A DNA stretch of 64,000 nucleotides from Arenicola marina. Taxonomy: Eukaryota > Annelida > Polychaeta > Arenicolidae. Under the pieces are notes generated by a model. It had not been told where the DNA came from, ran no database searches, and was given only the letters and a program-made list of their open reading frames with translations. The stretch is taken from positions 32,348,029 to 32,412,028 of the forward strand of contig OZ025261.1 in the NCBI GenBank assembly GCA_964019135.1, written 5' to 3'. The position numbers and the translations under genes are program-made. This document shows, one piece after another, positions 1 through 10,639 of the stretch. Numbering within the stretch: position 1 is the stretch's first letter; the number at the start of each line of letters is the position of its first letter.

Positions 1-62
1 ATTGTGTGAGAAACAGATAAACAGGCTATCGTTGTGGCTTAACAGAGATAGCAACTCCAGTG

Positions 63-312
63 CAAAGGCGGCCAGCAATGCAAAGGTCAACAGTGAGGTA
101 AAGGTCATCAGTGAGGCAAAGGTTACCAGTGACGTCAAAGGTCACCAGTGAGCACCAGTGAAGCAAAGGTCACCAGTAAGAGTAAGACAAAGGTCACCAG
201 TGAGGCAATGGTCACCAGTCAGGCAAAGGTCACAAGTCAGGCAAAGGTCACCATTGTGGCAAAGGTCACCAGTGAGACAGAGGTCACCAGTGAGGTAAAG
301 GCCACCAGTGTT
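63..312. repeat. 18-bp minisatellite with AGGTCA hexamers
   Basis: About a dozen degenerate units of roughly 18 bp, core AAAGGTCACCAGTGAGGC, are stacked head to tail. Each unit carries AGGTCA, the nuclear-receptor half-site, at near-constant spacing. No reading frame is supported. Confidence 0.85.
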
Positions 313-407
313 TCATGAAATGTTCGCAATAATATTCCTTAATCTCCAAATGTCTGTTTCCTCTGTCATTTATCTTCTTCTGGAACCCCCCACCCCCTAT
401 ATCATTT

Positions 408-488
408 AAACCGCCAGACCTGGATTACCGTAGAATCACCAGACCCAGATTACCGTAGAACCGCCAGACCGTAACCGTAGAACCGCCG
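408..488. repeat. Short 26-bp tandem repeat, about 3 units
   Basis: Three units of the form CCGCCAGACC...GATTACCGTAGAA follow each other, the last one shortened. They are non-coding and lie in an otherwise plain stretch. Confidence 0.7.
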
Positions 489-1319
489 ATGCGTGTTCAT
501 GCGGTGTGCACGGGCAGAAACCGGCCGACTATTTATAGAAACGCTTTAGCACGCACTGGCGGTTCTAGGGTACTGCGGCTGGCCTGTCAGTGCCTACCAA
601 ACACTACGCATTACAACGCAACGGCGGTCTGAATGATATGTCCCGTTTCTCTTCTTCATCTCCCTGTTCTTTTTCTCTCCGTCTGTGCGTCTTTCCACGT
701 GTACCCATCTGGCTATCAGAGTAGTGAGATAGTGATAATTGATATGGATGTTCCATTTACTCCTTATACCAACAAGGTCCCAGATGTTCAAGGACTTGCA
801 ATAATGCAAGTTTTGTTTTGTTTATCAAATAACAACGACTGGAAAATTTACGACAGAACGTGTTAGCATTCCTAATTCCCCAATGCTCCAACAAAGCTCT
901 CATTGGCGTATACTTAAAGGCAAATGAAAACAAGATACTGCCTATTGCGTGTTAGCGGCGCGGGTTTGATGCACATGTGGTTCGGCCAGTTACCCAAGAG
1001 CGGACACTTTCGGTTGCAGGTCCACACAATTACACGGTGTCAAGTAAATCCTTAAATTCATTTTGAATAAAGCTACACACATAATACGAGTGCCGACCGG
1101 AATGAAACAGGGGCTTTAAAGTCCCGGAAAGGAGGCCAATAAAGCGGCATTGCATTGTCTCATATGATAGGATACCTGGTCCATAAACTTCCTCACACAG
1201 GGAGACCAGCACCTACCAGAGCTCAACCCGGGGTAAAACCTGGCTCCCCAGACAACGCTGGAGCGGCAAAGGCAAAGGGGAGGCAGGCCATTTTGGTGGC
1301 ACCAGAGATAGCGGGGTGG
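489..1319. other. No gene seen
   Basis: Short open frames on both strands show no recognisable protein features. There is no repeat structure apart from the purine-rich block that begins at its right edge. Confidence 0.5.
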
Positions 1320-1560
1320 AGTGGGGGGGGGGGGGGGGGGTGCGTGAGATATACAAGGGGAGACAGAGGGAATGAGACAGCGAGAGAGCGGGGCAGAGAC
1401 ACAGAGGGAGAGACAGAGAGGGGCAGAGACAAAGAGGGAGAGAGACAGGTAGAGAGGAGTAGGGGGGGGGGGCGGCAGAGACAAAGAGATAGAGGGAGAG
1501 CCAGCGGGAGAGGGGGAGGGAGAGGGAGAGACAGAGGGACAGGGAGAGGGAGAGGTCCGG
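1320..1560. repeat. Poly-G tract and GGGAGAGACAGAG purine-rich block
   Basis: An 18-G run (1323-1340) is followed by about 200 bp of GGGAGAGACAGAGGG-type simple sequence. The long proline/serine/leucine-rich frames on the minus strand are by-products of this composition. The same kind of block precedes the matching segment of copy B (5265-5596), so it is probably part of the same repeat. Confidence 0.8.
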
Positions 1561-3374
1561 GCTCTCTGTGATCACCTCGGCCTGTCAGAGAGCCCACGCC
1601 AACGGCGCTTTTACAACTTGTAAAGCTTACCAGGTTTCGTGGTGTTATTGCTTGACAACACAGCCCAGGCCTCGGTCTTTATATCTTGAAGTTGGCAATA
1701 AACGGAGAAGGGCAAGGGGTGGGGTGGGGTGAGTCGGGGTGAGGTGATGGGCATTTGTCTGGCTTTGTGTGGTTGGAGACAAGAAGAGAGAGAGAGAGAG
1801 AGGGTGGGGCGGATGGGAGAGGTGGAACAATATAGAGACCATATACAGACCATTTCATGCACGCAGGCCTGGCTGGTCACGTGACAACGGCCTGCAAGAA
1901 CATCCTTCAGTTCAGTTCTACATGGATGGGATTGATTTCAGTCGGCCTGCCTGCCACGCAAACAACAAGACAGTCATCACTGACATCTGTCACATCTTGT
2001 GTTAATGCCGAGACCTATTGGGGTGTTTCGGCGAATGAAAGAAATCACATATACACAATATAACCTTTGAAAAAGACGTTCATGCCTACATTGATATATC
2101 GTTCTTTTTTGAGGAAATTTAACACGCGCTCACACAAGCAGAAACCAGACAAAACAACCCTCCTCAAACCTGACGGGGAGGTAGCCCCTTCTGTCGTCAC
2201 AAGAGCCAGGGTTGGCTGGAGACGCGCCAAACACGAGGCACCCAACGAGCAATCTAACACCTAGAGGAAATGACGCAAAAAACTCTAACGACACAAGGAC
2301 GCCTTGCAATCTCGCGAGATCGCCATGGCACGGCCGGGTCTTAATCCCGAGACTTGGAACAACGACACGGACCAGCTCATCAGCCAGGGGATTATGAAAC
2401 CTCCGCCCCTGGAGGACGGGTGTGGGGGTATGGCGAGGAGGTTTGGGGGGGTGGGGTAAGGGGGGGGGGGGGGGTGGTGGTGGTGGGAGAGCTTTCTGTT
2501 CCGCCAGGAAGGCTCAAGCTAGCACGCCAGGCGTCACCTTTCACTCAAACGGCGCGCTGAGTGGAGTCCGCGGCAAGCCGGGAAATGTCGCTTGGGATTG
2601 CGTGCGGTTGCCGTGGCCCGGCGCTCACAGGCGACTCACGGACAACTCACGGGCTGCTCACTGGCTGCAGGCGGGCTACTCACGGGGAATTAGCTTGAGT
2701 GAAGCTCTTTCGGCCCCGTCCAATAATCCCTCTCCATCGACAAGGGGTGAGTTCGGGTATGCGAGCGGAGAAGTCGGACTCCGCGGAGTGCATAACCGAA
2801 CGCTGAGATTGTGTTCCGATAACGCGGTCACGTTTTACTCCCAAACCTTACTCCCCACCCAGAGGAGGATCACGAGGATTTCCAACATGGCGTCCAGGCC
2901 CAACAATACGTAAAAAAAATATAAAGTAGTACTTCGACCTGCCAAAATTCTGTAAATAATATTATAACAACTAGAATAAAATAATGAACACAACACGCAT
3001 CCGTTAATTTTTTTTATGGTACTGTTTAACGATCTTCATGATTTGTGCATTTCAGCAGGTGCAACATTTACGCGGACCGCGTATTTTGCGTTCGGTTTAT
3101 CTTGATCCGCACATGAGCGGAAAGTATGAGTGCGCATGCTCCAAATATCTGCGCTGATTACTCCGATCGAATATCCGAACTCAACCAAGGAGTCGCCGCC
3201 ATTAGACGTGGCGCCACCCAGTGGCGGGTCTTGTCCAAGCCGAGCGGAACCAACGACGGAAGGAGTTGCACACAAGGTGCATACGTTGGCTGGGGTTGTT
3301 CTTCCACGGTGGAACGAACCATGTTTCCGCAAAGCTCACGTATGACTCACGCCCGCACCTTCAATGGTTCTTAT
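1559..3374. repeat. Copy A of a large complex repeat (3' part)
   Basis: This segment is nearly identical to 5597-7052 over long stretches. Shared blocks include 1600-1790, 1810-2160, 2500-2745 and 3186-3374. It contains no convincing protein. Differences from copy B are a 440-bp element at 2746-3185 present only here, about 65 bp near 5957-6022 present only in B, and changes around 2290/6380 where B has an extra 35-bp duplication. The right edge falls where similarity stops, after TTCAATGGTTCTTA. It may be a transposon part or a segmental duplication. Confidence 0.85.
2746..3185. mobile_element. 440-bp MITE-like element with TIRs and 5-bp TSD
   Basis: The ends are inverted repeats of about 25 bp: left GGTGAGTTCGGGTATGCGAG, right (reverse complement) GTTGAGTTCGGATATTCGAT, continuing CGGAG in both. 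CAAGG flanks both ends (2741-2745 and 3186-3190). The paralogous copy B reads through with a single CAAGG at 6867-6871, so it is an unoccupied site. No transposase is encoded, so the element is non-autonomous. I do not recognise the superfamily: a 5-bp duplication is known for Transib, but these ends lack its CAC start. Confidence 0.8.
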
Positions 3375-4244
3375 CTTCAATATCTTATTTAGTTATTTAG
3401 CTCTCTGTTTTGAGTTTTTTGTGTTCTTCCTGTCACTTCAGTCTCAGTTTAACACACCCTATCTAAATCGAGCGAATAAGCTTTTGGCTTTGCTCTTGTC
3501 GCGAGTAACTGTCATGTAAATTAACTTGATTGTAATTTGTGTTCGACAATAAAATTAATATTATTATTATAATAATGTTATTATTATTTTTTTACAATAA
3601 TAATCTATGTCGTGGGCTCTAACATGGAAGATGGTCCTCTGGAGTGGTAAGGTCGAAACGGCCGGGACCAAATATTTCATATAGAACCGGGCGAAATATT
3701 TGGCCACGGCCGTGGCCATGGCGAGGCGAAGCAGGGCAAGGCCTACCTCTGGGGATCAATGCGAAACAATTGGCAGACCCAGGGCTGGCTGAGGAATCGA
3801 ACCCGGGGCTTAAGTATCAGAAACTTGGTGTGCATTGAGACCACAGAGGTTTCTGGTGGTCGATACGGCGGCTGAGCTTGAACCGACGGTGATTAGGCTA
3901 GGGAAGGGAGTGCGAACCTGAAACATAGCAGTTGCGGAGCCAGGCATTTCCAGAAACAATAGTGACTGTGTGCCCCCTATGCCTCCTTCTGCACATTGGT
4001 ACGTGGGTGGACTGTGTCAATACCAAAAACGTTAGCTTCAGTCCCTTAATGCTCTTCATCCATCTAAATAGAAGGTTGTTTCCATCTTGTATTGTGTCAT
4101 AACTTTTTCATTCCTGTCATGGCTTACAGGAAAAGTCCATTTAATCCTACGGCCCACATGTAGTTGGGAATGAATATATTGACAGAACCGACCAGCAACA
4201 GCAATACAGGAGCAGCGTCAAGGTATCTAAGTCATAGAATTGCT
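3375..4244. other. No protein gene; palindromes and a tRNA-like stretch
   Basis: An AT-rich ATTATTATAATA stretch lies at 3545-3600. It is followed by an inverted repeat, CCAAATATTT at 3668-3677 and AAATATTTGG at 3694-3703, and a perfect 16-bp palindrome, GGCCACGGCCGTGGCC, at 3702-3717. I see no coding exon. Confidence 0.5.
3793..3845 (-). repeat. tRNA-like promoter pair, probable SINE relic
   Basis: Read on the minus strand, TGGTCTCAATG (A-box-like, 3833-3843) is followed 30 nt later by GGTTCGATTCC (exact B-box consensus, 3793-3803). The surroundings do not fold convincingly into a full tRNA, so a tRNA-derived SINE head or tRNA pseudogene is more likely than a tRNA gene. Confidence 0.4.
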
Positions 4245-4415
4245 TACGTTTCCTTTCATTGTTGATATTGGTACATCGTACAGAGTACATAGTCCCCTGG
4301 CTGACCTATTCAGCCGTACTTCGCGGACCAATTTGTCTTCTCGTTCGTTCGATTGGTTGATTCCTTTCGCCAGACGGCACCACTGTTCATTGTGGACCCA
4401 CAGTAAAACGGCATG

Positions 4416-4471
4416 CGGCACCGCAGTGGTAATCCAGACCCGAGCTCCCGGCAGAGGGGCGGTTCTAATCC
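4416..4471 (+). repeat. tRNA-like head inside repeat copy B
   Basis: CGGCACCGCAGTGG (4416-4429) resembles an A box. GGTTCTAATCC (4461-4471) resembles a B box inside a CAGAGGG/CCCTCTG stem. The pair is conserved at 9202-9257 in copy C. This suggests the repeat family has, or has captured, a tRNA-derived part. Confidence 0.45.
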
Positions 4472-5264
4472 CTCTGTCCCACGTCAAATTTAACCATCAA
4501 CATTTTAGTTAATAAGCAAAAATTGAAAATGAATCTGATGGATGATATATTCGAACTTTGGCATCCAATACAGCACGTACTGTATTTACTGTGCTACTGG
4601 TGCGGTACCGGACGAATTCATTCCAAATTTGATTACTTAAAAGCCACATTGCTTGCGAACTATGTTTTCGATTTCGATCGAGGTCAAAGGCGTGAAGCGT
4701 TAGTTTGAAATAAGTTTTCGCTCCTCCATGGTGACCGTACGACAACGGAATGTCTATATTTTTGAAAATCCGCATCAAAAATGCAAAGTTTAATATAAAC
4801 AACCCTAGAAAACCATTCGTGACCCCAGCACTGTTAAGGCCAACCACCAGGTTGCCAGTACCGCGAGGCTCCGGTGATGTGAGGAACGAGCTCCCTCTGC
4901 TGGCCGGGTGATGCTGGCTATGTCCATCATAAGGCGACTGCAAATAATAACGCCCCAAGGTATTTCATAACAAAGCTTTAGCCTCCTGTGTTAGAGGCCA
5001 GGCCACATTAATCAAGGAATATAAATGTGCTCCAAGGGAAATGCTATCAATCAAGATACTTAGAATGTAAATTGAAAGCAAGATATGATGGTTTATTTCC
5101 AAGACGCATCTGTATATTTACAGGTGAAGACCTGTCTGCCAGATCGGCAATCCCTTCTTCATCCCATCACACCAAGGCCCTGGTAGTGACGGTGGGGTGG
5201 GGGTGGGGGGTGGGTATCGGAAGGCGGGTGGGAGGGAGGTGGGGGTAGTCACTTCACATCGGCA

Positions 5265-5596
5265 GAGAGAGAAGGAGAGAGAGAGGGACAGGGCGAGAGA
5301 CAGGGAGAGACAGAGAGACAGGACGAGGGACAGGGAGAGACCGAGAGGCAAGGTGAGGGAGAGGGAGAGATAGAGGGACAGGGAGAGGGAGAGGGAGAGA
5401 TAGAGGGACAGGGAGAGGGAGAGGGAGAGATAGAGGGAAAAGGAGAGCAAGAGGGAGAGATAGAGGGACAGAGAGAGTTAGAGGGAGAGACAGTGGGACA
5501 GGGAGAGGGAGAGAGAGAGAGACAGAGAGAGGGAGAGGGAGAGATAGAGGGACAGGGAGAGGGAGCGGGAGAGACGGAGGGACAGGGAGAGATCCG
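5265..5596. repeat. GA-rich simple repeat block in copy B
   Basis: About 330 bp of GGGAGAGACAGAGGGACAGG-like sequence. It produces long SLPLPLP-type frames on the minus strand that I regard as artefacts. Confidence 0.85.
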
Positions 5597-7052
5597 GGCT
5601 CTCTGTGATTTCGTCTGTCTGTCAGATAGCACACGCCAACGGCGCTTTTACAACTTGTAAACCTTACCGGGTTTCGTGGTGTTATTGCTTGACAACACAG
5701 CCCAGGCCTCGGTCTTTATATCTTGAAGTTGGCAATAAACGGAGAAGGGCAAGGGGTGGGGTGGGGTGAGTCGGGGTGAGGTGATGGGCATTTGTCTGGC
5801 TTTGTGTGGTTGGAGAGAGAGAGAAGAAGAGAGAGAGAAAGAGGGTGGGTGGGGGCCGGATGGGAGAGGTGGAACAATATAGAGACCATATAGAGACCAT
5901 GTCATGCACGCAGGCCTGGGTGGTCACGTGACAACGGTCAACAAGAACATCCTTCAGTTCCTGCTGAGGTCTGGACATTGGTGCCCCGCACATCGAAATC
6001 TACAGCTACAAGCCATGATGTATATTTCTACATGAATGGGATTGATTCTAATCGGCCTGCCTGCCACGCAAACACAAGAAGGTCATCACTGACATCTGTC
6101 ACATCCTGTGTTAATGCCGAGACCTATTGGGATGTCTCGGCGAGTGAAAGACATCACATATACACAATATAACCTTTAAAAAAGACGTTAATGCCTTCAT
6201 TGATATATCGTCCTTTTTTCTTTTTTTTTAAATTTAACACGCGCTCACACAAACAGAAACCAGACAAAACAACCCTGACGTGACAAGAGCCAGGGTTGGC
6301 TGGAGGCGCTCTAAACACGCGGCACCCAACCAGCAATCTAACGCCTCGAGGAAATGTCGCAAAAACTAACGACACAAGGACGTGAACATCTCGCCATGGC
6401 CCCCCTTGTAATATCGCGAGATCGCCATGGCCCCCCTTGTAATATCGCGAGATCGCCATAGCACGGCCGGGTCTTAGTCCCGAGACTTGGAACAACGACA
6501 CGGACCAGCTCATCAGCCAGAGGATTATGAAACCTCCGCCCCTGGAGGACGTGGGGAGGGGGGGGGGGGGGTTGAGGGCGGGGAGGGGGGCGTGGTGATA
6601 GGGCAGGGGGAGGGGCGCTTCCTGTTCCGCCAGGAAGGCTCAAGCTAGCACGCCAGGCGTCACCTTTCACTCAAACGGCGCGCTGAGTGGAGTCCGCGGC
6701 AAGCCGGGAAATGTCGCTTGGGATTGCGTGCGGTTGCCGTGGCCCGGCGCTCACAGGCGACTCACGGACAACTCACGGGCTGCTCACTGGCTGCAGGCGG
6801 GCTACTCACGGGGAATTAGCTTGAGTGAAGCTCTTTCGGCCCCGTCCAATAATCTCTCTCCATCGACAAGGAGTCGCCGCCATTAGACGTGGCGCCACCC
6901 AGTGGCGGGTCTTGTCCAAGCCGAGCGGAACCAACGATGGAGTCTCACACAAGGAACATACGTTGGCTGAGGTTGTTTCTTCCACGCTGGAATGAATCAC
7001 TGGTTCGGCATAGCTCACGTATGACTCATGCCACACCTTCAATGGTTCTTAT

Positions 7053-9054
7053 TATGACGAAATTTTTCAATTTTCATCATATGTCGGTCGGTCGTGTTTG
7101 TGTGTTTCTATATATATATGTATGTCTGTTTCACTCGAAAACGGGAAGTCTCTTTGTGACCTAACGGCTGCATACATCGGTTCGCAGTCTTTAGTACCTA
7201 ATAGCTAGGCAGTAGGGCTACAACATACTCGTCACGCAGATCGAAAGGTCACAGCATTTTTTTGAAAAAATAACTAAAAACGCTTATATCTCCGTTAACA
7301 TTAAAGCTAGAGATCTCTGGTTAGTTTAAGAAGGTGCTAGCATTCAAGGCGCAGTTTTTGGGCATTGTTCACTTTTTGATGCGTAATACTCATTTTCGAG
7401 TGAAATGAGGTCATAAGTTTTGCGGAAAAGGCAATAAATGACCTCTGTCAGTTTTTTCGCTTTTTGGCACATTTGCCTTGAAGCTATCGCTATGATATTC
7501 TAATATATCATAGAAATATGAATTGGGATGACTTGTGTCGAATCTTAGAGTGTTCTGATACGTCATGTGACGTCACGATGACGTCACATTCGGTTCTTAC
7601 AAAAATCAGAAAAACAAATCCCAAAAGTGCGAGAATAGCATCATATTGTAGGAAAAGTAGTTCCTCGTATGGCTGCAAACTAAAAACAATACGTTCTTAT
7701 CTTACTTCCGGTTCCAGGGCCGACGGCATTTTCCAACGGGACTTCCCATGTTAAAGCGCTGGATCTTTAGGCTGGGAAAAATGTTTTGTCGTGTATTTCA
7801 CAAGTGCCTCCATCAAGCAACACTTCCTTAGTTAAACATGATACCTAATAGCCTCAGTGCTTACTGTATGCGATTGTTTTGAAATTTGGCCAATGCTGAA
7901 AGATACGGTTTTTTGGTGCTAGCAGAGGCTCCTACGGGAGTCCTATTCAATCCATCACTCAATGCTTGCAGCTGCGGATGGATAATATGGTGCCATAGCC
8001 ATATTACTTTTCGGTATATAGTCGAAATCGTTTAACATTGGATCCTATGGAGAAAACGAAACTTGAGTGAATATGACCCGCTTCCGCTCAAACTATTTCA
8101 GTCTCATTCGCCACACAGTGAGGTACTATCATCGCAAAGCAAGTTATAAAAACACGGCGATCTCAAAATTACTTTTTGCTTCCATGGCAGCGAAGCCACT
8201 GGCCATATTAAATATTAAAATTGCCATCTTTTTGCCAACTAGTTGCCAATAAGCATCTACAGATTACTTAATGCTTCAATCAGGCGGATGTTACCTAGTT
8301 ATGATGCTAGAGCGCTTCGAAGTGGGACGACACCTTTGCAGGGCCGCCAATGATGAGTAAATGGAGATCGTGTCCAAATGTTGGAAAAAATCGTCAAAAA
8401 TCTGATCTTTGAACCAAATGGTAGGGAACATTCATCTTCAGAGAACTAGTAAAAGAAACTAATTCGTTGCCGTATCACTTGTTCTTTGTTCTTGTCGTCG
8501 GTCTCCGTGACTCCGCAATGATAAACTAATGCATTTTTTGGCCATTTCGTCAAGCCATAGCTGAAGGACTATTATTACGAGTTGGTGGTCATGTTAACTA
8601 GTACTAGTCATGTTAACTGCGGACCGTACAGCCAGATTTGGCATGAAGCGAAAGACAAATGTAGACTTGTCTATCTATATATGGTAAATCGTGATAGAAT
8701 TGCTCGAAGACGCTTAGTTTGGCCACTAGAGCGCTCGCAAGAGGTGCACCCCCCTTGTTGAGGCTCCCATTATGAGTCAACGGCGATATCGACCGGCACT
8801 CCTTTGGGTTGCCGCCGTTCGCTTGATAGCGACGCTAGAGAGGCGGGACTGGTTGCAAAAGACGAGCAAACGTCGACTTGGGTAAGGAATCCGCGTGTGC
8901 TGTCAGCCTAGTGCACTTAGTTTCGGCGCTAGGGGGCTCCATAATTTAGCAATGATGAGTCTGAGAACAGGGATTACGGCGTGACCAAACATACGTAGAA
9001 AGTCGGGATTTGGACGTATTCACTCGAAATAGCGCCCTTTATCTGTATCGATAT
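7053..9054. other. No gene seen; unclassified non-coding DNA
   Basis: No exon-like frame or known mobile-element protein is visible. The style (short AT-rich phrases, TGACGTCA clusters) resembles 19.3-20.4 kb, so both may belong to old unclassified repeats, but I found no long exact match. Confidence 0.45.
7559..7586. promoter_or_regulatory. Cluster of three CRE-like sites
   Basis: TACGTCA (7559-7565) and two perfect TGACGTCA octamers (7568-7575, 7579-7586) lie within 28 bp, the octamers 11 bp apart. TGACGTCA is the CREB/ATF consensus. No start site or exon is visible nearby, so function is uncertain. Confidence 0.35.
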
Positions 9055-10075
9055 CTGTACACCGTACAGAGTACATAGTCCCCAGGCCTACCCATTCAGC
9101 CGTACTTCGCGGACCAATTTGTCTTCTCGTTCGTTCGATTGGTTGATTCCTTTCGCCAGACGGCACCACTGTTCATTGTGGACCCACAGTAAAACTGCAT
9201 GCGGCACCGCAGTGGTAATCTAGACCCGAGCTCCCGGCAGAGGGGCGGTTCTAATCCCTCTGTCCCACGTCAAATTTAACCATCAGAATTATAGTTCATA
9301 CGCGAAAATTGAAAAGGAATCTAATCAATGATATATTCGAACTTGGGCATCCAATACATCACGTACTGTATTTACTGCGCACACTACTGGTACCGTACAG
9401 GACTAATTCATTCCATTTTAATTTATGAAAAGCCAAATTATGTTTTCTAGTTCGATCGAGGTCAAAGGAGTGAAGCGTTAGTTTGAAATATGCTTTCGCT
9501 CCTCCATTGTGATCGTACGACTATGGGATGTCTATATTTTTGGAAATCTGCATCAAAGATTCAAAGTATAATCTAATCAGTCCTAGAAAACCATTCGTGA
9601 CCCCAGCACTGTTAAGGCCAACCACCAGGTTGCCAGTAACGTGAGGCACCGGTGATGTGAGGAACGAGCTCCCTCTGCTGGCCGAGTGATCCTGGCCTTG
9701 TCCATCATTAGGCAACTGCAATATCGACGTCCCAAGGTATTTCATAACAAAGCTATTAGCCTCCTGTCTTAGAGATCCGGCCACATTAATCAAGGAATAT
9801 AAATGTGCTCCAAGGGGAATGATGTCAATCAAAACACTTAGCATGTAAATTGAAAGCAAGATATGATGGTTTATCTCAAAGACGCATCTGTATATTTACA
9901 GGTGAAGACAGTCTGCCATGTCGGCAATCCCTTCTTCCTCCCATCACACCAAGGCCCTGGTAGTGACGGTGGGGTGGGGGTGGCGTCGGGGCGGGGGTGC
10001 CGATGATGGGGTGGGAGTCCGAAGGCGGGTGGGGGGGGGGGGAGGGGGGGAGGGGTAGTTGCTTTACATCGGCAT
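9055..10075. repeat. Copy C of the complex repeat (5' part)
   Basis: Similarity to 4245-5262 starts at the ACAGAGTACATAGTCCCC block. It continues through the tRNA-like motif and the GTGACCCCAGCACTGTTAAG block to the TTTACATCGGCA phrase near 10072, where it stops. The right half of the element is absent. No coding potential is seen. Confidence 0.85.
9202..9257 (+). repeat. tRNA-like head inside repeat copy C
   Basis: Same A-box-like GCGGCACCGCAGTGG and B-box-like GGTTCTAATCC (9247-9257) as in copy B, with only one or two substitutions between them. Confidence 0.45.
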
Positions 10076-10404
10076 GAATGTGAGGCAGGCCGTCTTCCGA
10101 CGAACACCATACAGATCCGCCTGTCCTTATCAGACACCGGACTACCTGGCGTATGGGGTAATTTCCGTGGGTACCCCTGATGCAGCCCTCGCCCCACCCC
10201 CCCCGCCCCCCGGGGACCCTCCCTCCATACGATGACCCCCATCTCACCCCCACCCAACCTCCCCCCGCCCTCCACAGACAGAGGGTTGTCATAGTGGCAG
10301 TTATAGGGGTAATAAAGATGGCGCGAAGCTTGGTCGGCCGTGTGATTGACAAAGGGACCACGTGATCGCACCCTGGTGGCTATGGCGACCCTCGGGATCG
10401 GTGT
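10076..10404. other. No gene seen; C- and G-rich tracts
   Basis: GC-rich sequence with C-runs near 10198-10212. The long minus-strand frame over 9871-10701 is driven by this and the adjacent 14-bp array. Confidence 0.45.
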
Positions 10405-10625
10405 CCGGGTGTAGGTGACCGGGTGTAGGTGACCGGGTGTAGGTGACCGGGGGTAGGTGACCGGGGGTAGGTGACCGGGGGTAGGTGACCGGGGGTAGGT
10501 GACCGGGGGTAGGTGACCGGGTGTAGGTGACTGGGGGTAGGTGACCGGGGGTAGGTGATCAGGGGGGTAGGTGATCAGGGGGTAGGTGACCAAAGTAGGT
10601 GACCGGAAGTAGGTGACCAGGGAAG
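10405..10625. repeat. 14-bp minisatellite GGGTGTAGGTGACC
   Basis: About 15 units of GGG(T/G)GTAGGTGACC stand head to tail, the last few diverged. Each plus-strand unit contains GTAGGT, which resembles a 5' splice site. The TYPRSPTPGHLPPV-type minus frame is a repeat artefact. Confidence 0.9.
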
Positions 10626-10639
10626 TGTGGGTGCACGTT

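Larger units (their letters stand above)
4245..7052. repeat. Copy B, longest copy of the complex repeat
   Basis: Its left part (4245-5262) matches copy C at 9055-10075. Its right part (5597-7052) matches copy A. It is therefore the only copy here containing both halves, about 2.8 kb in all. It holds a tRNA-like motif near the left end, a GA-rich simple block at 5265-5596 and a 35-bp direct duplication around 6390-6462 (CCATGGCCCCCCTTGTAATA units). No reading frame looks like a transposase or reverse transcriptase, so it is either a non-autonomous element or a segmental duplication. Confidence 0.8.

Noticed and set aside
4416..4471. Functional tRNA gene
   Set aside because: A and B boxes are recognisable but there is no acceptor stem pairing or proper anticodon arm, and it sits within a repeated element.
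5118..5634. Serine/proline/leucine-rich minus-strand proteins
   Set aside because: Translation of GA-rich simple sequence; all three frames look alike.
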